Below, piece after piece: positions 11,401 through 22,930 of a DNA stretch of 64,000 bases (positions are counted from its first letter, which is position 1; each line of letters begins with the position of its first letter). The DNA is from Phoronis australis (taxonomy: Eukaryota; Phoronida; Phoronidae), in NCBI GenBank assembly GCA_002633005.1, contig NMRA01000548.1, forward strand, positions 223,001-287,000. The letters run 5' to 3'. The notes under the pieces are model-generated. The model searched no databases. It was not told the DNA's origin and worked only from the letters and a program-made list of their open reading frames with translations. Position numbers and translations under genes: made by a program.

Positions 11401-14400
11401 TTCTTACTACCAAGTCATGAGCACTTCCATCACGCTGAGACGGACAATCTTCCTTACTTACCAACGAGCATGTGACATCCAGTTTGAAGGAATTCAAGTC
11501 ATGAACCGTCTTTGGGAGGAGGGACAGTTGGGAAACCACATTCACCTTGCCCGACTTAAGAACTTTGAAACGTTTCTCTGCAAACGGATGGTGTTGAAAT
11601 TGACATTCAATCGTAGAATCTCAACACAAACAGTGCTGTATTCAGACGTACGTAATTCAAGGGCCCGTTCCACGACACTGATTCAAGTTCATCTTTGACT
11701 CAACTTTCAAACATCCAGTAAGATAGTCAAAATTAAGACAAAATGTAAGTCAAAAACGTTAAAGTCAAACTTAAGATCTCTTTCTTTAAATGGTCTTGAG
11801 ACAAATTTAAGTTTTATCTTAAAATTGACTGAAACTTGAAATTTATCACTCAGTTTTCTTGGAAGAAGCTCCAGGATATCCCACTCTTGTTTCCAAGTCA
11901 TCTGAGTAGATATAGACATCAAAAATCCCATAACAGCATTTCTCAATACAAAAACTGTGAGTCACCATTGCAGGGTGACCAACATTATTAAGTAAACAGC
12001 AACTCACGGGGGCGGGAAAGACCAACGACTTAAGAGGAAAATTTTCCAGGTGAGGAAACATTCCGTAAAAAGATTAGGTTTTTTGCATTACTAAAGTCAA
12101 AATAAAAAAGAGATGAAAAAAGAGGAAACTGGACATCAAATAAGAAGAAATCTAAACCAAAAAAGAGGAAATCATCTTAAAAGAGGAATTGGAATTCCAA
12201 GCTCTGGACTGAAGTGTGACGCAATGAATGACTTCTGGTCAAAGCTTCATTATTCAATGTTAACTTCATTGACATACCTCCGTGGAGTCTCTGCAAGTTG
12301 CGACTATCAGGGAGATACTCGGCAAAGTTGGCCTGCTTGTTGACGTTCTTAGCAAAGTAAATGGCTAGTGAGAATACAGCATCATTGTGGTACGCAGCCA
12401 ACAGGCTTTGTCGGTCATCGGAGTCGTACATCTTGAAGAACCTGTAGATGAAATGTCAATGAAGTCATCACCAACTCCCATTCAAATATAGTACTTCCAT
12501 GACCTTTACTAAACAAATCAAAAACACATCTTTAACTGCATTTGTATAAATGTATCGCTACAAAGTATATCATGACTGAGCAGGGCAGCAGCTCGGAATC
12601 CCTATATAAAGGAATGTGCAAAACATAAGCAAGTCACAAGGAAAGGCCCACACATTGTATTTACCAAACATTCAGACGTCCTAAATAGTAGTCACTAAAC
12701 TGGGGGGGGGGATTTCATCTACGGCGCAGCTGACACTATCCAAATGCATTGTGGGATGGTTGTCATCTCGTAAATATCTACCGACATCACACATAACTTG
12801 GTGATGTCTAACACTATTCACAATTTGCATTTTAGGCGGTTAAATTTGACTTCAATGTGATAGGATGGTGTGTGCTTCACGAATCTTTTGCACAAAAGAC
12901 TAGCTATTTGATGCGTTTTGAGACTCGTTTTAAATCTCATACATTTCTATGGTGGTTGCTTTGTCGTACTCTCACCAAAAAGCATGTTGCAGCAGACTGG
13001 TGCAAGCACGTGACAAGTGTTGTTTTTCATCCTATTGTTTACACAGTTATAACCAAGTTATCAGTGATGCCATCGGACGTTTATAAGCCGACAGTCGTTC
13101 ACAATGTACTTCAAAAAATGTCAACAGCACCATGTATGAAATCCCCAGAATTGCAACAACTTGTTTTGAACAATCTTGAATTAACAACAGAACTTATTAA
13201 GGAAAGAATAGAGTAACAGTATGACGCTTTGAGTCACTAACCACGGATATTCTTATCAAGTGACAAAATAAAAACATACTCTTGGGCAAATTTCACAAGT
13301 AGATCTCTGATACTGTCATTCATGAAGAAGCTGTCCTTCACAGGTGGCAGGCTAGTGGGTGATTCCACTTCGAAGGTGATTGGGGGTGGCAGGTCAGTGC
13401 CGTCCTGAAAATTTTAATCCAGGTCTGACATAGGCGCAGTAAAATACGACAAAACATAAAATTTAGTGAAAAGTGTGACCAGCAGTAAACAGCAGACATC
13501 TTAAAGATTCTAATTCATTTCCTTGTGAAAAAGTAGGAATATCCTACGTTGTGTACGACCTCATTCACAAGCCTGTCGTATTTAACCAAATATTTACAAA
13601 ACCCTAGATTATAGCGCAATACAAGACGGTGTATACCTTCTGATGGTAAAAAGCCCGTAATTTTTTTATTAAAGACTTTCTTTCCAAAGTGCCATTAATT
13701 GGGCCATGTGACCATGTTTTTTAGCAAAAGTTAACAAAAAGAAAGGTACATCGTTCAATAGCACAAAAAGTATAAATAGCAGGATAAAGTTTTAATTGAC
13801 ATATATATTCCAGGGTGAGATCTCGAAAACACCGTTGCTGTTTTCTAAAACATGATTTCCTTTTCTACAACTTTGGACTTTCTTCGTGAAACCAGTAAGT
13901 CTTATTCTCCAATGCAATGTGAGACATTTTAAAAACGATCATTCCTCACAGCATTTTGGAGAAAAGTGCAAAAAATTAAATATGAATCTGATCGGTTTTT
14001 CCGAGATATAAGTTCTAAATTTAGCTATAACTGGACATTTTTTTAAGGGTCCTTCATAACCTTACGCGAATTAATCAGAAGATATTACCAGCTTAATTAT
14101 TAGATTAAAATTTCAAGCACTCACCAATTTCTGGACATCCGGGAACTTTTTACGGATGAAACTACAGAAAACAGCAAATAACTTAAGCATGCATGACACC
14201 CAAGATTTGTAAAATTGCAGTTTACAGGTGACAGAGAAAGATATTCAGCAACAGATGTTTGCATAACTTTGAATGCTCACTTTTGCAGGCTTTCGAAGGG
14301 AGACGATACTTTTTAATAGAAGAGGTTGAAAATAACTAGCTCGAGAAAGAGTATCCTGACATGCTGAGTCCAAGACAGTATCATGGAAATGTCAACTGCG

Positions 14401-17400
14401 TAGTACGTAACAGATGATCAGCTGATGTATAACCAAACGGTTGACAAATGGCTTAGCACAAAACGCTTTACTGTGGCAGCATTTTGTGGAGTGTGGTTGA
14501 TTTGCTCTTTCTACAATTTCATCCGACTATCGTAGCAAAAAAAAACACACAAGGAAAAGCACGTACGTTTGCTTCCACAGAACTAATACTATTATTTTAT
14601 GCATACTTTCATTATCACTGCAACACGTACAAAACAAAACATCACACATTTGTGTTTAGTGGCTTTGGGAATATTTTCTTTCTGTGCTGTGTGCTAAGTA
14701 TCACTCTACCAGTGGGCGGGGTTTACTGTCGATAGCCCCTCCTCCAGAGGTGTCTATCTGCCAATCATTGGCGCTGATCAATACCCTCTACCTCCACCTG
14801 GCCAATTAAAAGTGTCAGCACAGCAGCTACAGTAACATACAAAACCAAAACCCTGCCTTGACGTCATACAATCGGACAAAATCAAAATAACCGACTGCAA
14901 GATTCTACTCACAAAATCAAAATTTCCGAGTAGAAAAGGCGCTGGTGGTCCTAAAAATGTCAAAAAGATCGAGACCTACTGACAGCAACACATTTAGTGT
15001 CATCAAAGCCACATTTCTCATCTTCCTGCACAGAGCACATATACTGGGAACAAACCAATCAGAAACAATATCCATACGTCAAATAATGAGAACATACCAC
15101 ACTCCACAAATTGATCTTGAAAGCAGTTTGAGATGAAGCACAAGAAATTACAACCGGGTACAACTTTGAATGCTTTCTTTTAAAAGACTGAGAGTATTCT
15201 CCTTACTGTCAGCACTATCTCCTTTGCTATACACTCAACTGACCACATTTTGTACACAGGAAAACAAATTCCAACAGCCAAGGTCAGCAACAAACACAAC
15301 TCAACAATTTTCCAACCAAGACCATCAAAAAGATATCTTCCCCCTAGCAACCTGGCAGAGCTGGCTTTCATAGGCATCAACAACAAATAATCGGTTCTAC
15401 CAATGCATCGTTATAAAAACTTCTAGAAGCACAAAAAATGCCTATTTGGCTATCCAAATTATTAAGCTGTGTTCCTCGACCAATCTCTAATAAAAACATA
15501 TCACAGCATGAATAATGGGTACACCAACACATTTTCATATCAAAACCAAGAATCACAACAGAGACAATAGAATGCCTAGAGCAGGCAGGTTTCAGGTAAT
15601 TTACAAGCAACCAGAACTGTGACCTGTGTTTGCAACAGTCACGGTCTATCGGCTGTAATCTGGCAGACTGGTTGTAACTGCCACCAAACCTAAACCGTTG
15701 CACCGCCGTCATCGGCATCGACTCTCGCCAAGTAATGTGTTTATCGAGTGGAACGATACCGTGGCCTCACCTCACATAAACCGACTGGTCCTTGAAGCGA
15801 TCCCGGATCTGGTTGCCGTCCAAATTCAAGTCGACCAACTTGAACTCTCGTATCTTATCCAATTGTTCACTGCGCAACTGCATGGGCAAACGACAGATCT
15901 CGTAACATACAACTGACAAGTTAGTGATTAAACTATTGACCTGTGTTCGTTTTCAATACCTCCAAATTCTTTGGGAGTGTTAGATCAATAAGATTAGGTA
16001 TGCCTAATGGGCACAGGTTCAAACCTGGTCAGGAATATCCCTGCCATTCGACCATTATTGCCAAGGAAATAGACGGCAGCCCTTTTGCAGTTACTAAACT
16101 GTAAAATCTCTTTACAATGTGAAAACGTAGCATCAATCAAGGTATGTATTAATTGAATTAAAATAGTTAAACGTATGATAAATTCTGAGTCAAACATCGT
16201 GAGCATAATTTTCCATATTTAGCCATCTGTCGGCAAAAGAAATTAATACAAACGATGCAGCAGCTTTTGGTGAACTCTCACACAATTATCACATTTAATT
16301 CATCCAGATTGCCAGGCGCTGAGCAATGTCAAATGAACAAATTTATCAAATCATGACAGCTCACCCTCAACAGGCAGCAGGCCATTTACACATTTCTGTT
16401 CATCAGTCTCACTTCATTAAATAATCCTAACAAATTGAAACCTCGGGTCGTTATCTGATCCTAAATCGTCAACAACATCCGCTATCAATTTCAAACTCAT
16501 ATTACTTTGAAAAGACCACTTTGACTAAAACCATCATAATAAATGGCAATGTTATCTGTAACTGGTCTTTATTCAGAACAATTACAACCAACTTAGGCAT
16601 CTGCGTGCGCCTCCTTGTTATTAATAACTGATCCGTAACAGTGACTCATAAGTCTCTATTATTTCACCAACACTGACATCCCACTGACCCATTGACCGGG
16701 GCATACCTGATTTTTCGACAAGTCCAGCTTGACCAAGCCGGGCGTTTTCCCAGCCAGGCGACTGAAAGTGTCCAGGTAGGTGAGTCTGTTGTTACTAAGG
16801 CTGATACCACACACCTCTGGGATGTTCTCCACGATGATCTTAGTCACTATGTCCATGTTGGCATTCTTGTTGAGAGCCAGTCGCAGCCCACTGGCATTCA
16901 GAGCTGAAGCAGGAGTTTTGTAACACTATTACAAAGTAACATTTGGTAATATTTCAGTTATTCTAAGCAAGGTAAGCAGCCCTTGAAAATCGAAAAACAA
17001 TAATTCTGACGATTATTGTTTTTGTACAAAATACCAGAAGATTTACCATAGAAATGTAAATCATTTCATGTCTCAATCACTACAGGACTCCTGGACTGCA
17101 CCTTCGAGCCATTAGCGCATAGAAATATAAAAAAGGCCCAAGTACACTGCAGCAGTGCCCTACCTCCCCCCCCCCGAGCATCTTTTAAACGCGACGCCCT
17201 TTCAAAAATTCAAGATTCTAGTCAACTCACAGCCCACCGAGATAAACATGACTGCTCTTATTTAGATTGCCCTTGGGGTTTCTGTTTATTATGTTACCAC
17301 TTTAATTACACTAAGTATGCTGGGCTCAAGTTTTTGAAAAAGGCACACTTTTTATCATCAGGTGCGCCCAAAGAGCACAGGGTAAAACCTGATCAGGAAT

Positions 17401-20400
17401 ATCCTTGAGGTCCCAACAAATGTCACAGTTAACAATTTTTAAAATACATGTGCATTATTTTTACAAGATACTTCCTGTACCACTTGTCATTCAGGTTCGA
17501 ATGTCAACATAAAGGTTCAACTTTCAGCAGTTGTGAGAGGATTAAATTTACCATGGTTATGTTCAGACCAGCAGGCATAGGAATATCACAGCATACCTTC
17601 ATCGTTGAAAAAGTCACTGAGATCCAAAAACTTTTCTTCTACTTTGTAACGTTTGCTCATTGACACCTGAAATGAAACACGTCTCACTCAATGTTCAACA
17701 TGACAACAAATGAAACACGTCTTACACAGTGTTGAAGACTACATGAAACACGTCCCACTCAATGTTTACCATGCCTCCAAATGAAACACGTTCCACTCAA
17801 TGTTTACCACGACTACAAAATGAAAAATGTCCCACTTACCTTTATTTTTTCAACAGCATCATCATCGAGTGGGAGTTCGGGCGGGGGACACGGCTTCACA
17901 ATGACTACCATCTAAAGATAACAATGTTCAATAAGACTTGATAACAAACATGATGTACACACAAAGAGTAGATTCTAACTGATAATGCATTGGTTTGGCC
18001 TTAGGGCTGTTCCAGTAAAATCCGTATGGGAGGGGGGGGACGGCAGTTAAAATAAAAATTTATGGGTGGTTGTGTTTGATTTAAATTCAAAATGACTGGT
18101 GGTCGTACTTCAAAAAAATAAAAAATTACAGGTCGTTGTTGTTTCATTGTGCCATAAATGTTTGATGGTGGGTAATTTCAGTAAGTTTTATAAACAATCC
18201 ACACATAATCAACAACTAAACTAAACACAACTTGCAAAAAGCGGCGACTTTTTCCAATCCCTCCGATCTCCCCATCGGCATGCCCATAACACCAGTCAAC
18301 CACAGGCGCTCGAATTTCCCGATGGCTAATAATAGAAACGCATGTTTTCATAGTAGTGAATGACGACAGTGGTGATCGAGGAATAGTGCCTGTGCAGTCA
18401 ACCACAAAAACAACAATGAGAATCCCAAAAGCATTTTGTAAACACATGATTGGAATTAATTTCCAGGTTTCTTGCGCTTTAAGAAANNNNNNNNNNNNNN
18501 NNNNNNNNNNNNNNNNNNNNNNNNNNNNNNNNNNNNNNNNNNNNNNNNNNNNNNNNNNNNNNNNNNNNNNNNNNNNNNNNNNNNNNNNNNNNNNNNNNNN
18601 NNNNNNNNNNNNNNNNNNNNNNNNNNNNNNNNNNNNGTCATTCATTACTAAGAAAACATGTTTCTTATATATGGTTATTAGCCATCGAGAAATTCGAGCA
18701 ACTGTGGTTAAATGGTGTTATGGGCATGCCGATGAGGAGATCAGAGGGAGTGAAAAAGTCGGAGCTTTTTGCAAGTTGCATTTTTGTTTCAGTTTTTGAT
18801 TCTGTGCGGATTGTTTATAAAATTTACTAAAATTACCCACCATCAAACATTTATGGCCCAGTGAAACAACAACGACCCGTAATTTTTTATTTTTTTGAAG
18901 TACCACCACCAGCCATTTTGAATTTAAATCAAACGCAACCACCCATAAATTTTTATTTCAGTTGCCTTCCTCCCCCATCCCACACAGATTTTGCTGGAAC
19001 AGCCCTTACATTTTTGTAATAAACATTTAAAAAACGTGCTGTTGAGTTGTGTGCCCGGCTGTACTCTTTACCAAAACACACGCACCATCGGATTACCAAT
19101 TCACACAGAGACGAACATGACTGGCAAAACTTAGAAATGCTGTATTCCCTCTGAATGCCTCCTTTGAAAGTCTGGTTGGAAAAGAAGTATGTGGCAAACA
19201 TTGCTCAACTATAAATAAAATTTAGACAGTATAACTTTCAACTGATTGCCTTCAAAAGTCCTCATCATCAGTCAGTACTATACCGCCATCGAATTGGGGA
19301 TCCCGCACTTTGCTTTCCGAGTCTGACTGAGGCACGCTAATCGAAGTCAACTGTAGCTGGATGTAGTATGGAACAAAGTTTTACAATTCCAGAAACTATC
19401 CAGAAATGTTCAACAAACTACCAGACCCAGGAACGGACGAATGACTATAAGGAATTGGCAACAAAGACGGCATTTTGCAATAACAATGCACAGGGTAAAA
19501 TGAAAGTGAATTCATATATGACGCCAACTTCTGGTTTTAGAAGAGCCTGCATTTCGACAAATTAATTAATCACAAAAATGGTATCCAGCTATCAGAACAT
19601 CTAAAAAACCCAGAATTTTCCTTTCGACAATAACCTCATGACTGGTCTTTCACTGTATTTCAAGTGACACGCAAATTACGACCGTTCTATAAAAACAGAC
19701 TTCTAGTGGGAGGAATGACATAGTCCAAGTTCTAAGCTGCTTAACAAATCACATACACCCCACAAATCTTATACAACAGTTTCCGAGTGGTACCTACTTT
19801 TTGAGGAAGAAATGGACGATCACTAATGCTGTTTATAGATTTGAGAATAAAGTCCTTCTCAAACTTTTCACCATGGGGTATCTATAAGAAAAGAACAACT
19901 CAGTTAACAAGAAACGAGTCTCAGTGTCCTATGATAATTGAGCAAGAACGGCAGACAATAGTAATCCTTGAATAATTTCCAATGTTCACATTATTTTGTG
20001 CATTAGTAAGATGTTAAGATAACGATTCATTACCCACACTTTTAATAAAAAGCTTAATCAGCAGACATGAACAAATATCGTAGCCTTTTTGTCAGCATGT
20101 AACAAGAGCACTGCCATAGCCATGAAGGCCACTATTAAGTTAAAGGTCACAAGTGACTAGTACAAGTTTCAAAATGTTTCTTTGTACAAAGGTTCTCACC
20201 AGGACATTTGACATTTGTCAACTGTTTGAACGACAACTGATACTTCTGACAGAAATTATTGAAAAAAACATGGTAAAATGTCAATCATTTCGGACAAAAA
20301 TAATTGCCAAAATAGCTCCCCTTACTTGCATTTTCAAGGGATTCTAGCACTGTTGTGAACGCCAACAATTTTTCAAAATATTCTCTATTAGTAGCTATTG

Positions 20401-22706
20401 TACAGAGCTTGGATATGGCAAAGTATCATTTTGGTACAAAGCATCATTAATGAAGAAGCGAGAAAACAAAATGTTACTTGTCTACCATATTGTACCTTAA
20501 AATGGTCAGACTTCTCCGTAACGTCAGGTAACAAAACAAGCCCATTAAACTTCGTATTCGGGTATGGTTATAACATGCGGTTTGTTTTGAATTTATACAG
20601 TGACGGTTGCATTTACGCAGCTGTAAAAAATTAAAATTTCTAACCGTAACTCGAAACCACTGGTCGCGACGCTGGCGATTGTCTCCCCTGTCGCCACCCC
20701 TGCCACCACGGTGGCTCAGGGGCAGCCCTAGCCTAGACATGGCGGACGATTGCTCATTGTCCATAGCCAGTCGACCTCCGCCTCCTCCTGGGGAAGGGCG
20801 ATGACCTCGCCGCGACGGAGGACGGGCTCCGTATGGGTTACTAGAAATGGATACAGGCGAATGCGTGTATGCAGCTTCACACATCAGTCTTATATACATA
20901 ACTATGAATAAATCAATCAAGCGACACCTGTCAGTTGTCAAAGAGTTTTGGGTAGTCAATGATCAAAAGACAAAAACAGAGAACACTGAAAAATAAGTAA
21001 CAACTGGTACTCTAATCAAAAAGAGACTAAAACCAAACTTTTCTAACAGTATGTTGGTAATGTTGGTAATGGTCTAATATAACGTGTCCGATTTTTGAGA
21101 ACCAGTTTTCTCCACTGATTAACAGGCATCACACTGGTTCTCAAAATACAGGCACATTATATCAGACTATTGCCCAGTCTGTCAGCGACCAACAAGAAGC
21201 AACTTCTTCCATTGTATGTAAGCAGCTTATTGTATCTTATTGTATCTTTCCTGAAAACAAGAGTAACCCCTGGCCAGTCGCAAATTAAAGTAGAGATCAA
21301 AGCTTATCTTCAAGAAAAACAATAGCAGCTCTGTATGGCAATCATACAAACAGCCTGCTGCCATCTCTTTCAGTGTTCAGATGGCAATTTAAACAGATCT
21401 CAACCACAACGAATTTCCGTTTAATTTCTTACTGCTATTAGACCAAAAGGTGGCGCTAAGTCCAACAGAAAGTGATGAATGGATATAACATTTGAATAAT
21501 ACACTTATATCTAAAAACAAAACATCTTCGACAGATCATCACAAGTCACAATTTTGATTGTTGAAGTAACTTATAAAGGCTGAATAAAAAAATCGTACTA
21601 TCTGCTAGCAGAGTGTGGGGAGACTTCACTGCCCATAGATACATCACCGTCTTCATCGAGACGAGAACGGGGATTCACACCACCTGAAAGACAATCGCCA
21701 TTAAAATTTGTCATATTCAACTATACAAATTTCTGCAGACAATGTAATAGGGCATTGAGCAAATCCTCAGACCTATTCACAAATTTACAAAAAAAACACA
21801 GTGTGCAATCCCAAAAGTAACCCTCGAATAAGCGGACAAGTTGGAATGATCACAACATTGTCACTAAAAAGATAATACTTTTTGTTCTTGGACAAAGATT
21901 TTATATTAAAACAAAGTACAGGGCTAAGCAATGTCATATATTATTAACTTATCGAGCATCATCATCCTATGCAGACCCGCAGCATTGAATCATTTGTCTT
22001 GTTTTTCCAATAGCAGCAGGTTCGGAAGATTCCACAGTATCCGATCCTTCCGTTATGGCATTATGCCCCAATATCCTGCATAATGCATTTCCATTTAACT
22101 CTACCTGGCTTTTTTGTATCTTTATCACATGAGGACAAAAAGTTTCCGAGTCGACTAGACCAGCAATTTGAAAGGAGACTCGATTTTGATGAACTTTAGA
22201 ACACAACATAGCAGAACAGTGAAAAAACATTTTATCAAAATTTTCAACAAAAGTTAACAGGAAAAAAACTTTACTTAATTATTTGCCCGTCACTTGCCTA
22301 GTTTACTTTGTACAGAGGTCATCAATGAACACAAAAATTCAAACACTTTATAAATAAAGTAGCTAAATTGAAACTTGGAAAACTGACAATTACTTTTGTT
22401 TGAACTTGAGGACACTTTTATTGTACTCGATATTTTTTCTCATTATGGAGGTGACATATACTGTAGAACTGTTATTTCATGACAAAACACTCAAAGACAG
22501 TGGTATCCAACAGGCATTTCAACAACAAGGATTACAAATAGACCAAGACAAAGAGGCGTATGTTTCAGGACACAAATAAGTAAGACTTAAAGTTATACCT
22601 CGTCCTCGTGCTCCAAAGCCCCTACTGCTGCCCCGGCCACGGGTAAACTTCTTTCTGTTCCCTCGTCTGTTCGAGGACTGGTTATAGCTGTTAACATTGC
22701 CACCAC
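6832..22706 (-). CDS. NXF1: Nuclear RNA export factor 1 (TAP/NXF1), multi-exon
   Basis: General mRNA export receptor. It binds mRNPs, pairs with NXT1 (p15) and carries cargo through nuclear pores. The domain order matches human NXF1: basic N-terminus, RRM, leucine-rich repeats, NTF2-like, UBA. Coding exons, 5' to 3' on the minus strand: 22706-22599, 21683-21599, 20840-20645, 19881-19798, [missing], 17911-17840, 17666-17597, 16903-16707, 15898-15771, 14161-14125, 13404-13280, 12441-12278, 11577-11462, 10477-10356, 8996-8939, 8424-8261, 6928-6832. All have GT-AG borders and agreeing phases. They sum to 1,823 nt, near the length of the 619-residue human protein once the missing exons are added. 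Missing are the start codon exon and about 33 codons of the RRM. Two donors are weak (GTTAGA at 20644, GTACGA at 21598). Confidence 0.93.
6921..7008 (-). repeat. Four 22-bp tandem repeats spanning an NXF1 splice acceptor
   Basis: Units at 6921-6942, 6943-6964, 6965-6986 and 6987-7008 are exactly 22 bp and differ at one to four bases. Read on the minus strand, each contains GACAG followed by GTGCTTGA, which is the acceptor and the first codons of the last NXF1 exon. The unit nearest the exon gives the functional acceptor. The other three are potential decoys. Confidence 0.9.
8939..13404 (-). CDS. NXF1: NXF1 exons: NTF2-like domain
   Basis: Exon 13404-13280 begins DGTDLPPPITFEVE and reads into LLVKFAQE. 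Exon 12441-12278 has MYDSDDRQSLLAAYH and FAEYLPDSRNLQ. Exon 11577-11462 has LNVVSQLSLLPKT in human register, followed by HDLNSFKLDV. Exon 10477-10356 has LLSFTVSGIFKE and FSRTFIAVPAESGG. Exon 8996-8939 has ILISNDQLNITNVS. These match the human NTF2-like fold in order, with no internal stop. This fold heterodimerises with NXT1 and forms one of the two FG-nucleoporin binding sites. Confidence 0.94.
9480..10081 (+). repeat. Dispersed modular repeat in an NXF1 intron
   Basis: Three similar modules of roughly 170-190 bp follow one another. Each combines an AAATTTCATGAA or similar motif, TTTGGGAGATA or TTTTGAAGATA, GCGCAAAAAA and CCACTAGGGGG. The stretch ends in a GC-rich CGGACGGACA tract and TGTGGGCGCATA. 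Related sequence in the opposite orientation lies in a TBCE intron (about 37790-37980). The mobile family is unknown. Confidence 0.55.
10954..11207 (+). repeat. Dispersed repeat family R1, copy 1
   Basis: This copy runs from ATGCTAATGTACAGCAGGAA to CAGAGATAAGGAATTA. The other copies are 48426-48789 (same orientation) and 42897-43252 (opposite). Shared internal blocks include the ACAAAACTC and TACATGTTGT regions. This copy has lost a central block of about 100 bp that both others keep. Confidence 0.75.
11660..11874 (+). repeat. MITE-like element with GGGCCCGTTCC end
   Basis: It starts GGGCCCGTTCCACGA and contains AT-rich ACTTAAG/TTTAAGTTT blocks. Its other end is eroded. A related element at 58589-58823 has both ends preserved as inverted repeats. 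Confidence 0.5.
12088..12206 (-). repeat. Truncated MITE, AGGGCTTGGAAT family
   Basis: The minus strand shows the same pyrimidine-rich TTTCCTCTTTT and TTTGATTT blocks and the GGAATTCCAA end as the two full copies in TBCE introns (34080-34324 and 38274-38517). Only one end remains. Confidence 0.5.
12697..13216 (+). repeat. Dispersed repeat R2 with a surviving 119-codon ORF
   Basis: The first 130 bp (GGATTTCATCTACGG, AATGCATTGTGGGA, CTTGGTGATGT) match 35254-35370 in a TBCE intron. The 3' part also matches (SDVYK-encoding stretch at about 13068 versus 35628). This copy keeps an open frame at 12857-13216 (119 codons, with PSDVYKPTVVHNVLQ), while the other copy is interrupted by stops. No protein family is recognised. 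It lies in an NXF1 intron on the opposite strand. Confidence 0.5.
13660..14060 (+). repeat. Dispersed repeat R3, copy 1
   Basis: The block with AATTGGGCCATGTGACCATG and TTTTTTAGCAAAAGTTAACA resembles 58970-59290 (AATTGGGTCACGTGATC, TTTTTAGCAAG), and both continue into AT-rich sequence with scattered similarity. No open frame. Confidence 0.45.
14125..17911 (-). CDS. NXF1: NXF1 exons: RRM-LRR linker and leucine-rich repeats
   Basis: Exon 17911-17840 (VKPCPPPELPLDDDAVEKIK) corresponds to the human segment IINSSAPPHTILNELKPEQ at the RRM/LRR boundary. Exon 17666-17597 encodes MSKRYKVEEKFLDLSDFFND. Exon 16903-16707 carries two LRRs with ISLSNNRL and LDLSKNQ. Exon 15898-15771 gives the next repeat, LNLDGNQIRDRFKDQSVYV. 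The 37-nt micro-exon 14161-14125 encodes FIRKKFPDVQKL, matching human IRERFPKLLRLDG. The LRR domain works with the RRM in binding structured RNA and export adaptors. All junction phases agree. Confidence 0.92.
18004..19005. mobile_element. PIF/Harbinger-like fold-back element pair with central gap
   Basis: The ends GGGCTGTTCCAGTAAAATCC and its inverse are flanked by TTA at 18001-18003 and 19006-19008, the 3-bp duplication typical of PIF/Harbinger elements. The left arm (to about 18400) is the reverse complement of the right arm (18640-19005), giving arms of about 370 bp. The 150 N's at 18487-18636 lie at the centre. The non-repeated 80 bp left of the gap is unexplained. No transposase is visible, so this is non-autonomous. 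Confidence 0.75.
18487..18636. other. Assembly gap (150 N)
   Basis: Unresolved bases at the centre of a large inverted repeat. Open frames through it are meaningless. The missing NXF1 RRM exon may lie here, and the true gap size is unknown. Confidence 0.95.
19798..22706 (-). CDS. NXF1: NXF1 exons: basic N-terminus and first half of RRM
   Basis: Exon 22706-22599 encodes an Arg/Gly-rich basic stretch (RKKFTRGRGSSRGFGARGRG), as expected for the RNA-binding and nuclear-targeting N-terminus. Exon 21683-21599 encodes RLDEDGDVSMGSE, matching the acidic DGDVAMSD block of human NXF1. Exon 20840-20645 resumes with NPYGARPPSRRG (human NPYTTRPNRRG) and ends in QWFRVT, the first RRM strand. Exon 19881-19798 continues IPHGEKFEKDFILKSI, strand end plus helix 1, and stops at FLPQK. 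The Y of RYNPY is split across the 21599/20840 junction, which supports the unusual GTACGA donor. The first exon must end in phase 1. Confidence 0.88.
20280..20540 (+). repeat. Fragment of the AAATCTCACC-ended repeat family
   Basis: Shares GGACAAAAATAATTGCCAAAAT, shortened here to its core ATAATTGCCAAAAT, and CACTGTTGTGAA with the better preserved copies at 29318-29560 and 52168-52386. The ends are eroded. Confidence 0.45.
21065..21175 (+). mobile_element. Fold-back MITE, hAT-like, copy 2
   Basis: Same long inverted ends as the copy at 6547-6657 (TTTTGAGAACCAGTTT facing ACTGGTTCTCAAAAT). No clear target duplication. The left flank GGTAATGTT partly repeats the element's own end. Located in an NXF1 intron. 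Confidence 0.75.
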
Positions 22707-22751
22707 CTGCAGCAGAAAGGTTTTATGAATGTATATTGAAATAATTTATTG

Positions 22752-22930
22752 TCAGTTTTCAGAGTAAACATCAAACATTAGCCCATGGCTATTATCAGTG
22801 ACAATTAACATATAGGACATGTACAGGTAAAACCAAGCTGAGGAACAAGGGTCTAGCAGTCTAGTGGGATTTGAACCCACGATGTTTTGATTGGGAAGCG
22901 AATGCTCAGCGCTAGACCACACTGCCCCCA
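22752..22930 (-). mobile_element. tRNA-derived SINE, copy 1
   Basis: The minus strand carries an A box-like TGGTCTAGCGCT and a B box GGGTTCAAATCC in a tRNA-like layout, then TAGACCC and CTCAGCTTGGTTTTA. The tail differs from copies 2 and 3. It is not a functional tRNA gene, because the acceptor ends do not pair. Confidence 0.7.

Noticed and set aside
18178-18799. Open frames of about 150 codons on both strands
   Set aside because: They run through the 150 N's and MITE arms, so their length is an artefact.
22860-22925. Functional tRNA genes here and at about 23360-23430
   Set aside because: A and B boxes are present, but acceptor-stem ends do not pair and the sequence continues into a shared SINE body.
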